Positions 14,292 to 21,543 are shown, counted from the stretch's first letter. The stretch: DNA of 33,140 nucleotides from Candidatus Zixiibacteriota bacterium (GCA_040752595.1 JBFMGX010000027.1:1-33140), one strand, 5' to 3'. The notes: generated by a model from the sequence alone, not told the origin. Program-made: numbers and translations.

Positions 14292-16142
14292 ATGGACCAG
14301 CGGACGACCACGACACCGGACTTCGACTGGCACGCGGAGCAGAATGCCCAGAAACGCGATCAGTCGCGCTTCACGGCGGAATTGGGCCGTGTGCTGTCGT
14401 TGCGCGGCGGCTCACCGACGGCGCGGGAGGCGGCGGCGCGTCTGCGGGAACGCTGGGACCATCTCGTGCGTCGGCTGGAGGGGCGCTGGGCGAGGGGCGG
14501 CGATGTCTGGGACCGCCAAGTGGAAGCCATCGAGCGTCTGAAGAGCGATCGCACCGTGCTCGAGGCGCTGGTGGAATATGATGAGCAACTGGCCCAGGGC
14601 GATCTCGATTCGTTGTTGCGGGCGACCCTGCGCGTGATCGAACACTCCCTGGCGGCCACCGGCGCGATGATCGTTCTCGCCGACATCGGCGGTCAACCGC
14701 GCGCCGCGGCCAGCGAGCGCCGTCGCGGACGATTCTGGCCGCCGGCCGCCGATCGGGAACTCGCCGAGTTGGTGGCCGCGGCGGCTCGCGAGGGACGACG
14801 TACCACGATCGAAGGGCGCCCGGTGAAAAGCGGCCTGCGCGATCCCCATCGCGTCGCCCAGTGGCTCGGTGTGGCCATCGCCCGGGAGGGCGAAAGCTAT
14901 GGTGCGATCGTCATCGGCCGGTCTGCCGCCGAAGAAGCCTTCACGGAGGACAATGCCGAAGTCCTGGAGCGCATCGGTCGTCACATGGCCGGTGCCCTGG
15001 CGGCGCGCGTCGGTGTCGGCGTACGCCCAACGTTGGGATCAGGTCCCAAACCCGAGGGTTTTGAGCATCTGTGGGGCGAATGCCCCGCGCTGCGCCGTGC
15101 CATCGCACTGGCGAACCGCTATTCCCTCGCCGACTCCCCCGTGGTCCTCGAGGGTGAGATGGGAACCGGGCGGGAGACGCTGGCCCGCGCCATACATCTT
15201 CGCTCGCGGCGTGCCGCGTCACCGTTCGTCGTTTTTCGCGGCGGCGATCTTCCCGAAGAGGTCGTGGCCCGCGGCCTGTTCGGTGCCACGACGACGGGAG
15301 CCGATGCCCGCCTCATCGAGCAACCCGGGGATCTGGAGGTGGCCCATGGCGGAACCCTCTTCATCGACGATCTGCGGTCTCTGTACCTGTTGCTGCAGGT
15401 ACGATTGCTGCGGTTCCTACGCGAGCAAACCTATGAACGTGTCGGCGACCGCACGGCGCGGCAGGCGGATGTGCGCATCATGATCGCGTCGACGGAAGAC
15501 CTGGAAAGCGCCGTGGCCCGGGGGCAGTTGCGCTCCGATCTCTACTATGAAATCACGGCCGCCCGCGTCACTCTCCCCCCATTGCGCGAACGCGGCGGCG
15601 ACATCGTGGAGCTGGCCCGTCGCTTCGCGGCTGCGGCCGGCACCGCCACCGGCAAGCGAATCGACGGCATCGATGCCGAAGCGGCACGCCTGTTGGCGGC
15701 CTCGCCGTTCCCCGGCAATGTGCGCCAGTTGGAGCAGGTGATCGAACGGGCCGTCTTCCTCGCCTCGGGACCGCTCATCGGCGCGGCCGATCTGCCGCGG
15801 GAGATCGCCGCCCATGTCGTGGCACCGACCTTCGAGGGTACCGCATGGGGGGACCAAGCACTGCGCGCCGCCCGGTTGGCGCAGGAGGCGGGGCAGTCGG
15901 GCGATTGGCGCCAATTCGGCCGCGCCCGCCAGATGGCCGATGGCGCCCTCGCCGCCGCCTTCGTCCAAGCCGTCACCAAGACCGTCGGTCGCCATGCCGC
16001 CCGCGCCGCCCGCCATTGCGGCATCCACCGGGCGCAATGGTGGCGTCTGTCACGACAGGTTCAGCCCGCCGCTCCGGGAGCCACCCGCGACACGCCGGAC
16101 ACAGCGGGGCATGACAAGAACCGCACCAAGGAGAGAGCTTAG
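14292..16142 (+). CDS. GAF-AAA+ transcriptional regulator resembling sigma54 activators, with degenerate motifs
   Basis: The 616-residue protein has an N-terminal helical region, a probable GAF sensor domain (about 95-235), an AAA+ domain (about 260-500) and a C-terminal Fis-like helix-turn-helix (RAARHCGIHRAQWWRLSRQ, near 580-600). The AAA+ part clearly comes from NtrC-type activators: RSDLYYEITAARVTLPPLRER and FPGNVRQLEQVIERAVFL. Key residues differ. Walker A is GEMGTGRE with Arg294 for the usual lysine, Walker B is GGTLFIDDL with Asp360 for glutamate, and the GAFTGA loop that contacts sigma54 is replaced by ATTTGA after a shortened LFG segment (329-337). It may therefore have lost sigma54 activation or ATPase function and act by DNA binding alone. 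The ATG at 14292 has GCGGAG upstream. Confidence 0.85.
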   Translation: MDQRTTTTPDFDWHAEQNAQKRDQSRFTAELGRVLSLRGGSPTAREAAARLRERWDHLVRRLEGRWARGGDVWDRQVEAIERLKSDRTVLEALVEYDEQLAQGDLDSLLRATLRVIEHSLAATGAMIVLADIGGQPRAAASERRRGRFWPPAADRELAELVAAAAREGRRTTIEGRPVKSGLRDPHRVAQWLGVAIAREGESYGAIVIGRSAAEEAFTEDNAEVLERIGRHMAGALAARVGVGVRPTLGSGPKPEGFEHLWGECPALRRAIALANRYSLADSPVVLEGEMGTGRETLARAIHLRSRRAASPFVVFRGGDLPEEVVARGLFGATTTGADARLIEQPGDLEVAHGGTLFIDDLRSLYLLLQVRLLRFLREQTYERVGDRTARQADVRIMIASTEDLESAVARGQLRSDLYYEITAARVTLPPLRERGGDIVELARRFAAAAGTATGKRIDGIDAEAARLLAASPFPGNVRQLEQVIERAVFLASGPLIGAADLPREIAAHVVAPTFEGTAWGDQALRAARLAQEAGQSGDWRQFGRARQMADGALAAAFVQAVTKTVGRHAARAARHCGIHRAQWWRLSRQVQPAAPGATRDTPDTAGHDKNRTKERA

Positions 16143-16395
16143 GTTGCAATCATGTTACTTTCCATATGTCCTATTATATCACTGCTACTTGGGCCGCTTG
16201 GACACGACATGTAACAAAACCGTTACAAAAACTTCACTCCCACTATCAAAAACCGGGAAAAATCTTGCCCGGATGTGCCGATCCCGGTATTGAAATAGCA
16301 GCGCCGGGTTAAGTTGCCATCCGGCAAGGAGATTGACGGGCACTTTCGCGTGCCAACGGGGATTCACGAAGGTCTGGATCCGTCTCGGCCCCAGA

Positions 16396-16716
16396 ATGAG
16401 CCAAAGCACTCCCGCCGACCCGATTTACCGTGCCGCCATCCTGGCGGGCGGGGATTTGGAGAAAGACACCCCCCCGTCCCGTCGCGATGCGCTTCGCGTC
16501 CTCACAGCCGCGCTGGAACGGATGGGTTTGACGGTGCAGGTGACCGAAGAACGGGGCATCTGCGTGATCGGGGGCAGCGACGGCATTCTCATCGGCGGCG
16601 TCGGGGAGGAACGCGCCACGGAGGCGGCCGCCCTGTTGCGGGAACAGCACTGGTCGCGTGCTCATGTGGTGACGTTCACGGCGCGCGCGCTGTCCATCAA
16701 GACAATTGCCGCCTGA
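16396..16716 (+). CDS. Small protein of unknown function
   Basis: The frame encodes about 106 residues from ATG 16396; an upstream TTG at 16333 would give 127 residues and has AAGGAG only 2 bases before it. The sequence alternates helices and strands: YRAAILAGGDLE, RRDALRVLTAALERMGLTVQV, ERGICVIGGSDGILIGGVGEERATEAAALL and HVVTFTARALSIKTI. No family is recognised. Codon use matches the neighbouring genes, so it is probably real. The 250 bp upstream are AT-rich for this window and hold small inverted repeats such as TGTAAC-N6-GTTACA (16210-16227), possibly the control region. Confidence 0.55.
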   Translation: MSQSTPADPIYRAAILAGGDLEKDTPPSRRDALRVLTAALERMGLTVQVTEERGICVIGGSDGILIGGVGEERATEAAALLREQHWSRAHVVTFTARALSIKTIAA

Positions 16717-16811
16717 GCGCAGCACGATTGACGGAGAAAAGTCCAGTAGTGGTTTTAAGTTTTCCAACCGGGAACCGAAAGAACACACAGGCAGCCAAGG
16801 AGGTGAATGCC

Positions 16812-16895
16812 ATGCCAGTCGCCAAGAAGAAAACCGCAAAGAAGAAAGCCAAGAAGACCACGAAGAAGAAAGCCACCAAGAAGGCGAAGAGGTAA
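16812..16895 (+). CDS. Lysine-rich histone-H1-like micro-protein, copy 1 of 3
   Basis: A 27-residue peptide beginning MPVAKKKTAKKKAKKTTKKK, almost entirely Lys, Ala and Thr. AAGGAGGTGA (16798-16807) is a near-perfect ribosome site 4 bases before the ATG, which argues that it is translated. It resembles the C-terminal tails of histone-H1-like bacterial proteins such as chlamydial Hc2 and AlgP, which bind DNA or RNA by charge. It is followed after 5 bases by copy 2 in another frame. Confidence 0.7.
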   Translation: MPVAKKKTAKKKAKKTTKKKATKKAKR

Positions 16896-16900
16896 TCGTC

Positions 16901-16978
16901 ATGCCGGTCGCAAAGAAGAAGACGGCGAAGAAGAAAGCCGCCAAGAAGAAGACCACCAAGAAGGCGAAGAGGTGTTGA
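16901..16978 (+). CDS. Lysine-rich histone-H1-like micro-protein, copy 2 of 3
   Basis: A 25-residue peptide with the same MPVAKKKTAKKKA start and the ending TKKAKRC. The GAAGAGG at the end of copy 1 serves as ribosome site, suggesting coupled translation. The near-identity with copy 1 at DNA level shows a recent tandem duplication in which each copy landed in a new frame. Confidence 0.65.
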   Translation: MPVAKKKTAKKKAAKKKTTKKAKRC

Positions 16979-16980
16979 TC

Positions 16981-17190
16981 ATGCCGGTCGCCAAAAAGAA
17001 GGCCAAGAAGCCTGCCAAGAAGAAAGCGACCAAGAAGGTCAAGAAGGCTGCGGGGCGGACCACCACGCGCCGTACGGCGCGCAAGGCCACCTCACGGACG
17101 AAGACCACGCGTGTCGCCGGCGGACGCAAGGTCGCGCGTCGCAAGACCGCGAAGCGTCGCACCACCAAGAAGACCACGATGATGTGGTAG
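16981..17190 (+). CDS. Lysine/arginine-rich histone-H1-like protein, copy 3 (full length)
   Basis: A 69-residue protein with the same MPVAKKK start, then (K/A/P) repeats up to about residue 28, then an Arg/Thr-rich half (GRTTTRRTARKATSRTKTTR, KVARRKTAKRRTTKKTTMMW). It starts 2 bases after the stop of copy 2, with AGAGGTG upstream in that gene. It is probably a nucleoid-binding protein like other histone-H1-like tails; there is no folded domain. Strong hairpins follow the stop codon. The ending MMW departs from the otherwise uniform composition. Confidence 0.75.
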   Translation: MPVAKKKAKKPAKKKATKKVKKAAGRTTTRRTARKATSRTKTTRVAGGRKVARRKTAKRRTTKKTTMMW

Positions 17191-17196
17191 TTCGAG

Positions 17197-17265
17197 ATCC
17201 CGCCCCCAGCGGGATTACTGCCTCTCCCACCCCGTGACGCTCCCCGCGTCACGGGGTGGTGTGTT
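17197..17265 (+). terminator. Double hairpin terminator after the lysine-rich genes
   Basis: ATCCCGC-CCCCA-GCGGGAT (17197-17215) is followed by a perfect 13-bp stem, CACCCCGTGACGC-TCCCC-GCGTCACGGGGTG (17228-17258), then GTGTGTTT. The T run is weak, but the hairpin is very strong and well placed. Confidence 0.65.
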
Positions 17266-17385
17266 TGCCCCGGACGGGGGGAGGAATCTCAGGAAGATCC
17301 CGTACGCTCACCTCACGTCGCCGCTGCCTCCGATCTTGTCCCGGTGAGGAGCGACGGTCACGCCCTGACGGAGCATCACACGCCA

Positions 17386-17418
17386 AGAAAAACCCCCGCG
17401 CCGTCGCCGGCACGGGGG
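17386..17418 (-). terminator. Rho-independent terminator of the cold-shock gene
   Basis: On the minus strand CCCCCGTGCCG pairs with CGGCGCGGGGG (11 bp with one G-T pair, 4-base loop) and is followed by TTTTTCTT. It lies about 67 bases past the cold-shock gene stop. Confidence 0.85.
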
Positions 17419-17484
17419 TCGGTTTCCCCGCCTCCGAGTCTGGAGCACTCCCTGTGTCCAGACCCTCCTTGCCGTGATCAATGA

Positions 17485-17685
17485 TCAGATTTTGCGCACG
17501 TTGGCGGCCTGTGGTCCCTTTGGCCCTTGGACGACCTCAAACTGCACGCGATCGCCCTCTGCCAGGCTGCGGAACCCCTCGGCCTGAATGGCCTGATGGT
17601 GCACGAAGACGTCTTTGCCGCCTTCCTGCGAGATAAATCCGTAGCCCTTGCTGTCGTTGAACCACTTGACGGTCCCTTCCGGCAT
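17485..17685 (-). CDS. Cold-shock domain protein (CspA family)
   Basis: A 66-residue single cold-shock domain that binds single-stranded RNA and DNA as an RNA chaperone. RNP1 is KGYGFI (13-18) and RNP2 is VFVHH (26-30); the start [11 protein letters not shown] and the end [13 protein letters not shown] are typical. ATG 17685 has AAGGAAGTG at good distance. A candidate -10 box about 100 bases upstream would give a long 5' leader, as is usual for cold-shock genes. A clear terminator follows, so it is monocistronic. Confidence 0.95.
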   Translation of the reverse strand: MPEGTVKWFNDSKGYGFISQEGGKDVFVHHQAIQAEGFRSLAEGDRVQFEVVQGPKGPQAANVRKI

Positions 17686-17785
17686 GTTGCACTTCCTTTT
17701 CTTACCGGGACAATGAAGGTGTCCCACGTCCTTTGGCCCCTATGGCCGGTGAAACGAGTCGAGCTTTTTTCAGGTTGTCCTTGAG

Positions 17786-17791
17786 AGTATA
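17786..17791 (-). promoter_or_regulatory. Candidate -10 box for the cold-shock gene
   Basis: TATACT on the minus strand (17791-17786), the same -10 hexamer as recA. No good -35 box lies at 16-18 bp; TTGACG is only 13 bp upstream. The leader to the ATG would be about 95 bases. Confidence 0.35.
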
Positions 17792-17947
17792 GCGTGGGGG
17801 TGGCCGTCAAAAAGTCTACTGTTTCGCTTTCTCACTTTCAGTATCGACAAAACCGAGCGGAAGTCAAGTGGAATCAGTGCGCCCGATTCCTCCGCCAGGG
17901 ACTTCGTTGTTTGTGCACAGATGGCGCCCGGAAAGCGCCCGGCGAGA

Positions 17948-17960
17948 GGTCTAAAGACTC
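17948..17960. repeat. Degenerate GGGTCT-family palindrome at the RRM stop codon
   Basis: AGGTCTAAAGACTC matches 12 of 14 bases of the family core GGGTCTAAAGACCC. Its central CTTTAG on the minus strand contains the TAG stop of the RRM gene, exactly as in the gene ending at 8048. Confidence 0.6.
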
Positions 17961-18331
17961 CGCTTACGCCCCCGCAGGCCCTTGCGGCTGCCCTTGCTCT
18001 TGAACGGTCGGCCGCCGCCGAACCCACCCCCCGGTCCAGGAGGGGGATTGTGAGAGAACGAGCGCGAACCGGACGGACGTGCCGGACGATCCTCGGCGGC
18101 ATTGACGTTCAGCTTGCGACCGTTCACTTCCCGGCCGTTGAACAACTCAATCGCCTTCGCCGCTTCCTCATCGCTGGCGAACTCGACGAACGCGAACCCC
18201 CGCGGCCGTCCGGTGCGATGATCACTGGGAAGGTAGACATCCACAACCTGCCCGGCTTCCGACAGGAGGTTCATCAGATCGTCCGCGGACGTCTGGAAAT
18301 CGAGGTTGCCGACAAAGATCTTTGCGGAAAT
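17951..18331 (-). CDS. RRM-domain RNA-binding protein, probable AUU start
   Basis: A single RNA-recognition motif with RNP2 IFVGNL (5-10) and RNP1 RGFAFVEF (44-51), followed by a Gly/Pro/Arg/Lys-rich tail (GPGGGFGGGRPFKSKG, RKGLRGRKRSL). It belongs to the small bacterial RRM proteins related to eukaryotic glycine-rich proteins. No ATG, GTG or TTG exists in frame near the expected start. An ATT at 18331 sits where homologues have their initiator (initiator then SAKIFVGNL), 7 bases after GGGAG within GGAGGGAG. The nearest in-frame ATG (18469) lies inside the esterase gene. The length would be 126 residues. The stop is inside a palindrome. It neighbours the cold-shock gene, another RNA chaperone, on the same strand. 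Confidence 0.85.
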   Translation of the reverse strand: MSAKIFVGNLDFQTSADDLMNLLSEAGQVVDVYLPSDHRTGRPRGFAFVEFASDEEAAKAIELFNGREVNGRKLNVNAAEDRPARPSGSRSFSHNPPPGPGGGFGGGRPFKSKGSRKGLRGRKRSL

Positions 18332-18362
18332 AGTGTCACTCCCTCCGGTTGATGGTGCCTTG

Positions 18363-19652
18363 TCAGTTGTCCCCGCTGTCGAGGACCACGCCGCGATCGC
18401 CCGGTTCCAGTACGTCGGACAAAAACGGCAGCATATACTCCTGCATGCGTTCTCCCAGGTGATCCTCATGCCCGCCCGCGAAGGTCACGGACTGATGCGC
18501 AATCCCGGCCGCATCCAGCAGACGTGAGAAATACTCACATCCTTTGGGAATCCAGGGATATTCGTCCTGTGTGCCGTAATCGATGACAATCGCCTTCATA
18601 CGCCGCCAGTCCCCGCGGTGCTTCTCAATCCGGCCCGGAAGCCCGCCGAAGCCCTGCTCCCATTTCGCCCAGATCTCGGGAATGCGGACCGCCTGTCCGT
18701 CCACCCGACGGTACGGATACGCCAGATGGGGGAGCCGGTTCTTCGGCGCCGGGGCGAACGCGGCACCATAGGCACAGGTGAAGATGAACGTCCAGTCACG
18801 GCGCGCCGACGCCTCACGCATCGCCTCGCCGAAGGCGCGGGGCACCTCCGCGTCCGGAACCGACGCCAACGCAGACTGAAAGGTCAGAAACGAGTCGATC
18901 GCCCCCGGCGATCCGAACATCTGCGACTGCGTCAGACCATCCTCCGCAAACAGCCCCGGACTGAGACTGTAGACCGCACCAAACAGATCCGGATGCCGCA
19001 TCGCCAGATTCAACGCACCCGATCCACCCATGGAATGACCGCAGATTCCCCGCGAGCGGGCATGAGTCAGTGTGCGGTAGTGCCTATCGACATACGGCAC
19101 GATGTCCTTGACGACGAAATCCTCCCAACGACCGGTCACCGGCGAGTTGACATAGAAACTCCCGCCCAGAGAATTCCGCCCGCTGACGACGACGAAGATC
19201 ATCTCGCGGATGCGCTGCCGCTTGATCAGGCTGTCCAATGACAACGGCATGGCGAAGCCGTGGGCTCCGGAGATGAAATCGGTCACCTGATCGCCGAAGC
19301 CGGTCAGGAAATAGACGACCGGGTACCGCATCTGGGAATGCCCGTAGCTCGGGGGCAGATAGATTGCCAGGGACCGTTCGATCGGGTCGCCGAGAAGATT
19401 GCCTGTCAGTGACGTGGCCGACAGTGTGACGACTTCCAGGCGCCCGACGGTGTCCGAAACGACGGCGGCCTCTACGGTCGGCGAGGGTGCCGTTAAACGC
19501 GGTGCCGGAGCCGCCGCGACGGCCGGAGCGGCTGTCGGCGTGGGGGCAACGGCATCCGGCGTCGGTGTAGGCGGAGCAAAGGCACATCCACCGCTCAGCG
19601 CGACAGCCAGGATCACGATCCACAGCACGGCCAGCCGGCAATCCTGTAACAT
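18363..19652 (-). CDS. Esterase (PF00756-type) lipoprotein
   Basis: An alpha/beta-hydrolase of the putative-esterase family (esterase D, enterochelin esterase type), attached to a membrane. The protein has 429 residues from ATG 19652, chosen because GGAGG lies 9 bases upstream; ATG 19658 is too close to it. The signal sequence is VLWIVILAVALSGGC with cysteine 23. A Pro/Thr/Ala-rich linker follows (PPTPTPDAVAPTPTAAPAV). The catalytic domain has the nucleophile elbow GHSMGGS (Ser207), a probable acid in DYGTQDEYPWIP and a probable histidine in FAGGHEDHLGERM. The substrate cannot be named. It ends 31 bp before the RRM start on the same strand, so the two are likely co-transcribed. Confidence 0.88.
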   Translation of the reverse strand: MLQDCRLAVLWIVILAVALSGGCAFAPPTPTPDAVAPTPTAAPAVAAAPAPRLTAPSPTVEAAVVSDTVGRLEVVTLSATSLTGNLLGDPIERSLAIYLPPSYGHSQMRYPVVYFLTGFGDQVTDFISGAHGFAMPLSLDSLIKRQRIREMIFVVVSGRNSLGGSFYVNSPVTGRWEDFVVKDIVPYVDRHYRTLTHARSRGICGHSMGGSGALNLAMRHPDLFGAVYSLSPGLFAEDGLTQSQMFGSPGAIDSFLTFQSALASVPDAEVPRAFGEAMREASARRDWTFIFTCAYGAAFAPAPKNRLPHLAYPYRRVDGQAVRIPEIWAKWEQGFGGLPGRIEKHRGDWRRMKAIVIDYGTQDEYPWIPKGCEYFSRLLDAAGIAHQSVTFAGGHEDHLGERMQEYMLPFLSDVLEPGDRGVVLDSGDN

Positions 19653-19710
19653 CGCCATCACCCTCCAATGTGTCACGAACAGACCTCTGGGTTGCGCCGT
19701 TCGACTTCAG

Positions 19711-19879
19711 CAGAGAGACCGGGATTCGTTCATCCCGAGCCCGCCGAGGGAAACCCGACCCTGTCCTCCATCCCTCGACTCATCTCCGCCGGAGGCGGAG
19801 ATTCACTCGGGATAAACGGAGAGACCGGGATTCGTTCATCCCGAGCCCGCCGAGGGAAACCCGACCCTGTCCTCCATCC
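19711..19879. repeat. Two direct 63-bp repeats that begin with a copy of the tRNA-Ser 3' end
   Basis: Positions 19711-19773 and 19817-19879 match over 63 bp with one mismatch. The first 18 bases of each (CGGAGAGACCGGGATTCG in the second) equal the 3' end of the adjacent tRNA-Ser (19887-19904, as written on the plus strand). The remaining 45 bases are not tRNA sequence. Between them lies an inverted CTCCGCC-GGA-GGCGGAG segment. Confidence 0.85.
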
Positions 19880-19886
19880 TGATCAG

Positions 19887-19974
19887 CGGAGAGACCGGGA
19901 TTCGAACCCGGGAGGCGGTATAAGCGCCTACACGCTCTCCAGGCGTGCTCCTTAAACCGCTCGGACATCTCTCC
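19887..19974 (-). tRNA. tRNA-Ser (anticodon GGA)
   Basis: The minus strand has acceptor GGAGAGA paired with TCTCTCC, anticodon loop CTGGAGA (anticodon GGA) in stem ACGC.../GCGT, a long variable arm of class II type (TAGGCGC...), T arm CCGGG-TTCGAAT-CCCGG and discriminator G. The CCA end is not encoded, unlike the other two tRNAs in the window. Length is 88 bases. Confidence 0.95.
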
Positions 19975-19980
19975 AGTGCC

Positions 19981-20009
19981 AAAATACCCGGGTCGCCTGC
20001 AGGGATCAA
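19981..20009 (-). promoter_or_regulatory. Promoter of tRNA-Ser
   Basis: On the minus strand TTGATC (20009-20004) and TATTTT (19986-19981) are 17 bp apart, and the tRNA begins 7 bases after the -10 box. Position and spacing are ideal for direct initiation close to the tRNA. Confidence 0.65.
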
Positions 20010-20073
20010 GCCCCTTTCCCGGTGACGATTGGCCGTTTCCAGTGAGATACCCCCGGATTGTCATTCTGGGCGA

Positions 20074-20179
20074 GCGTCCCGCTCGGGGAGCGGGACGCAA
20101 GGCGAAGAACGTGCTGTTCTCACACGGAAGAGCAACCGCAGATGCTTCGTTTCATCCCGCCCGCCGCAGCGGGCGGGAT
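20074..20179. repeat. Two long perfect hairpins between tRNA-Ser and the glycosyltransferase
   Basis: GCGTCCCGCTC-GGG-GAGCGGGACGC (20074-20098) and ATCCCGCCCGC-CGCA-GCGGGCGGGAT (20154-20179) each have 11-bp perfect stems. The flanks differ, TCATTCTGGGCGA before the first and TTCGCTCAGCATGAC after the second, the latter a flank often seen with dispersed repeats in environmental genomes. No gene lies here. Confidence 0.8.
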
Positions 20180-20320
20180 TCGCTCAGCATGACAACGCAG
20201 CTCTTCCCATACAACCGGTCTCTCGCGATCCCCGTTAGAGCCCGCTGATCGGCACGCCGATAACAATCCCAGTGGGGTCAACCGAGAGCACGGACCGGTC
20301 GACTCCCGGAGACGAATGCC

Positions 20321-21472
20321 ATGCCCGATCGCTATCACCTCCTGCTTCTGGTCGATTCATTCCCCGTTCCCGAGGCCCCGGCGGGGCTCCTCTCGGATCG
20401 TCTTCCGTGGCGGCTCGATCCCGAGTTGTTCGCAACCGAGCTCGCCGTCGTCCATGACTCGCCTCCTCTGACGGCAACTGCGGTTCCGGCGCTGCCGGTT
20501 CACACCCTGGGATTGAGGCACGGTGCATGGACCCCGGCGGTGATCCAGCGACTCGCCGTCCGCCGTTTGCTCCGACGGTTGCAGCCGGATTACCTTTGTA
20601 CCGTGGGAGCATCGGCGCGACTCCTGGGACTTCCGGCCGCCCACGCCCTGGACATCCCGTTGCGCCTGTCCCTCATCGACAATCTGGGAGAGGATTTGAC
20701 GCCGGCGTCTCTGACGGCACTTCGGATGGCCGGCCGCCACGCCACGCGCTTCGTCGTCGATTCGTACGCCGCCGCGCGCCGATTGATGCGACAGGAGCGG
20801 GTCGACCGCGCCCGGATCGACATCATTCCGCCCGGCGTGGATTACTCCCGGTTTCCCCATCGCACGGTTGAGAGTGTCATCGAAGCCAAGCACGCGCTCG
20901 GGTTGTCGCGTCAGCAGCCGCTCGTCGTTATGGCGATATCATCGGGGCAACACCAGGACTGTGTGCGGTTCGTTCATGTCGCCGCGCAGTTGATCCGTCA
21001 CCAACCTGATGCGCGCTTCGTCCTGATCGGCACCATGTCGCGCGAGCACATCACCGCCACCAAACGCGAGATCCAAACCCGGCATCTGTCCGAACGCCTC
21101 CAACTGATCGACTCCCCGGAATCGCTGCCGCTCTGGTTGCAGGCCGCCGATGTCGGCGTGTCGACCTCCCATCTGGAAAGCGCGTCGCGACCCCTGCTTC
21201 TGTACATGGCCACCGGGCTGCCGATTGTCGCCGTCGACGCCGGCGGCAACCGTGAGTTGATCACGCACGGCGAGTCCGGATATCTCTGCGATCTGGCCGA
21301 CCTCGATCAACTGGCCATGTACATCATGGTGTTCTTGCTGTCGCCGGAACAATCGGCGCGTATCGGCGCGACCGCCCGTCACCGTGCCGAGACCGAGTTT
21401 CCCCTTTCCCGCGCCACAGGGGCGTATGAGGATTATTTCCGCACCCTCGCCTACGCTGTGTTGTCACGGTGA
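20321..21472 (+). CDS. Glycosyltransferase, GT-B fold, family 4-like
   Basis: The 383-residue cytosolic or membrane-associated enzyme transfers a sugar from a nucleotide donor. The N-terminal acceptor half begins YHLLLLVDSFPVPEAPAG; the C-terminal donor half has RIDIIPPGVDYSRFP, FVLIGTMSREH and the signature region ESASRPLLLYMATGLPIVAVDAGGNRELITHGESGYL. The EX7E motif of family 4 is incomplete: Glu286 is present but the second glutamate position is Leu294, a change also found in some active GT-B enzymes. GGAG lies 9 bases before the ATG. It stands alone rather than in a polysaccharide cluster, so acceptor and product are unknown. Confidence 0.85.
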   Translation: MPDRYHLLLLVDSFPVPEAPAGLLSDRLPWRLDPELFATELAVVHDSPPLTATAVPALPVHTLGLRHGAWTPAVIQRLAVRRLLRRLQPDYLCTVGASARLLGLPAAHALDIPLRLSLIDNLGEDLTPASLTALRMAGRHATRFVVDSYAAARRLMRQERVDRARIDIIPPGVDYSRFPHRTVESVIEAKHALGLSRQQPLVVMAISSGQHQDCVRFVHVAAQLIRHQPDARFVLIGTMSREHITATKREIQTRHLSERLQLIDSPESLPLWLQAADVGVSTSHLESASRPLLLYMATGLPIVAVDAGGNRELITHGESGYLCDLADLDQLAMYIMVFLLSPEQSARIGATARHRAETEFPLSRATGAYEDYFRTLAYAVLSR

Positions 21473-21479
21473 GTCTCGT

Positions 21480-21543
21480 AGGTCGGGAGCCCTGTGCTCC
21501 TGACACCCGAGGTATCACTGCCTCGGGAGCCTCCGACGGAGGC
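21480..21543. repeat. Three consecutive short inverted repeats before the helicase gene
   Basis: GTCGGGAGC...GCTCCTGAC (21482-21504), CCCGAGG...CCTCGGG (21506-21527) and GCCTCC-GAC-GGAGGC (21529-21543) follow the glycosyltransferase stop. The first starts GTAGG like the other intergenic palindromes. There is no T run, so they are not clear terminators. Confidence 0.65.

Noticed and set aside
16253-16272. Hairpin CCGGG...CCCGG followed by a T run on the minus strand as terminator
   Set aside because: No minus-strand gene lies upstream of it, so there is no transcript for it to end.
17256-17477. 73-codon plus-strand frame between the terminators
   Set aside because: It starts inside the terminator hairpin of the lysine-rich genes, runs through the cold-shock terminator and has no ribosome site.
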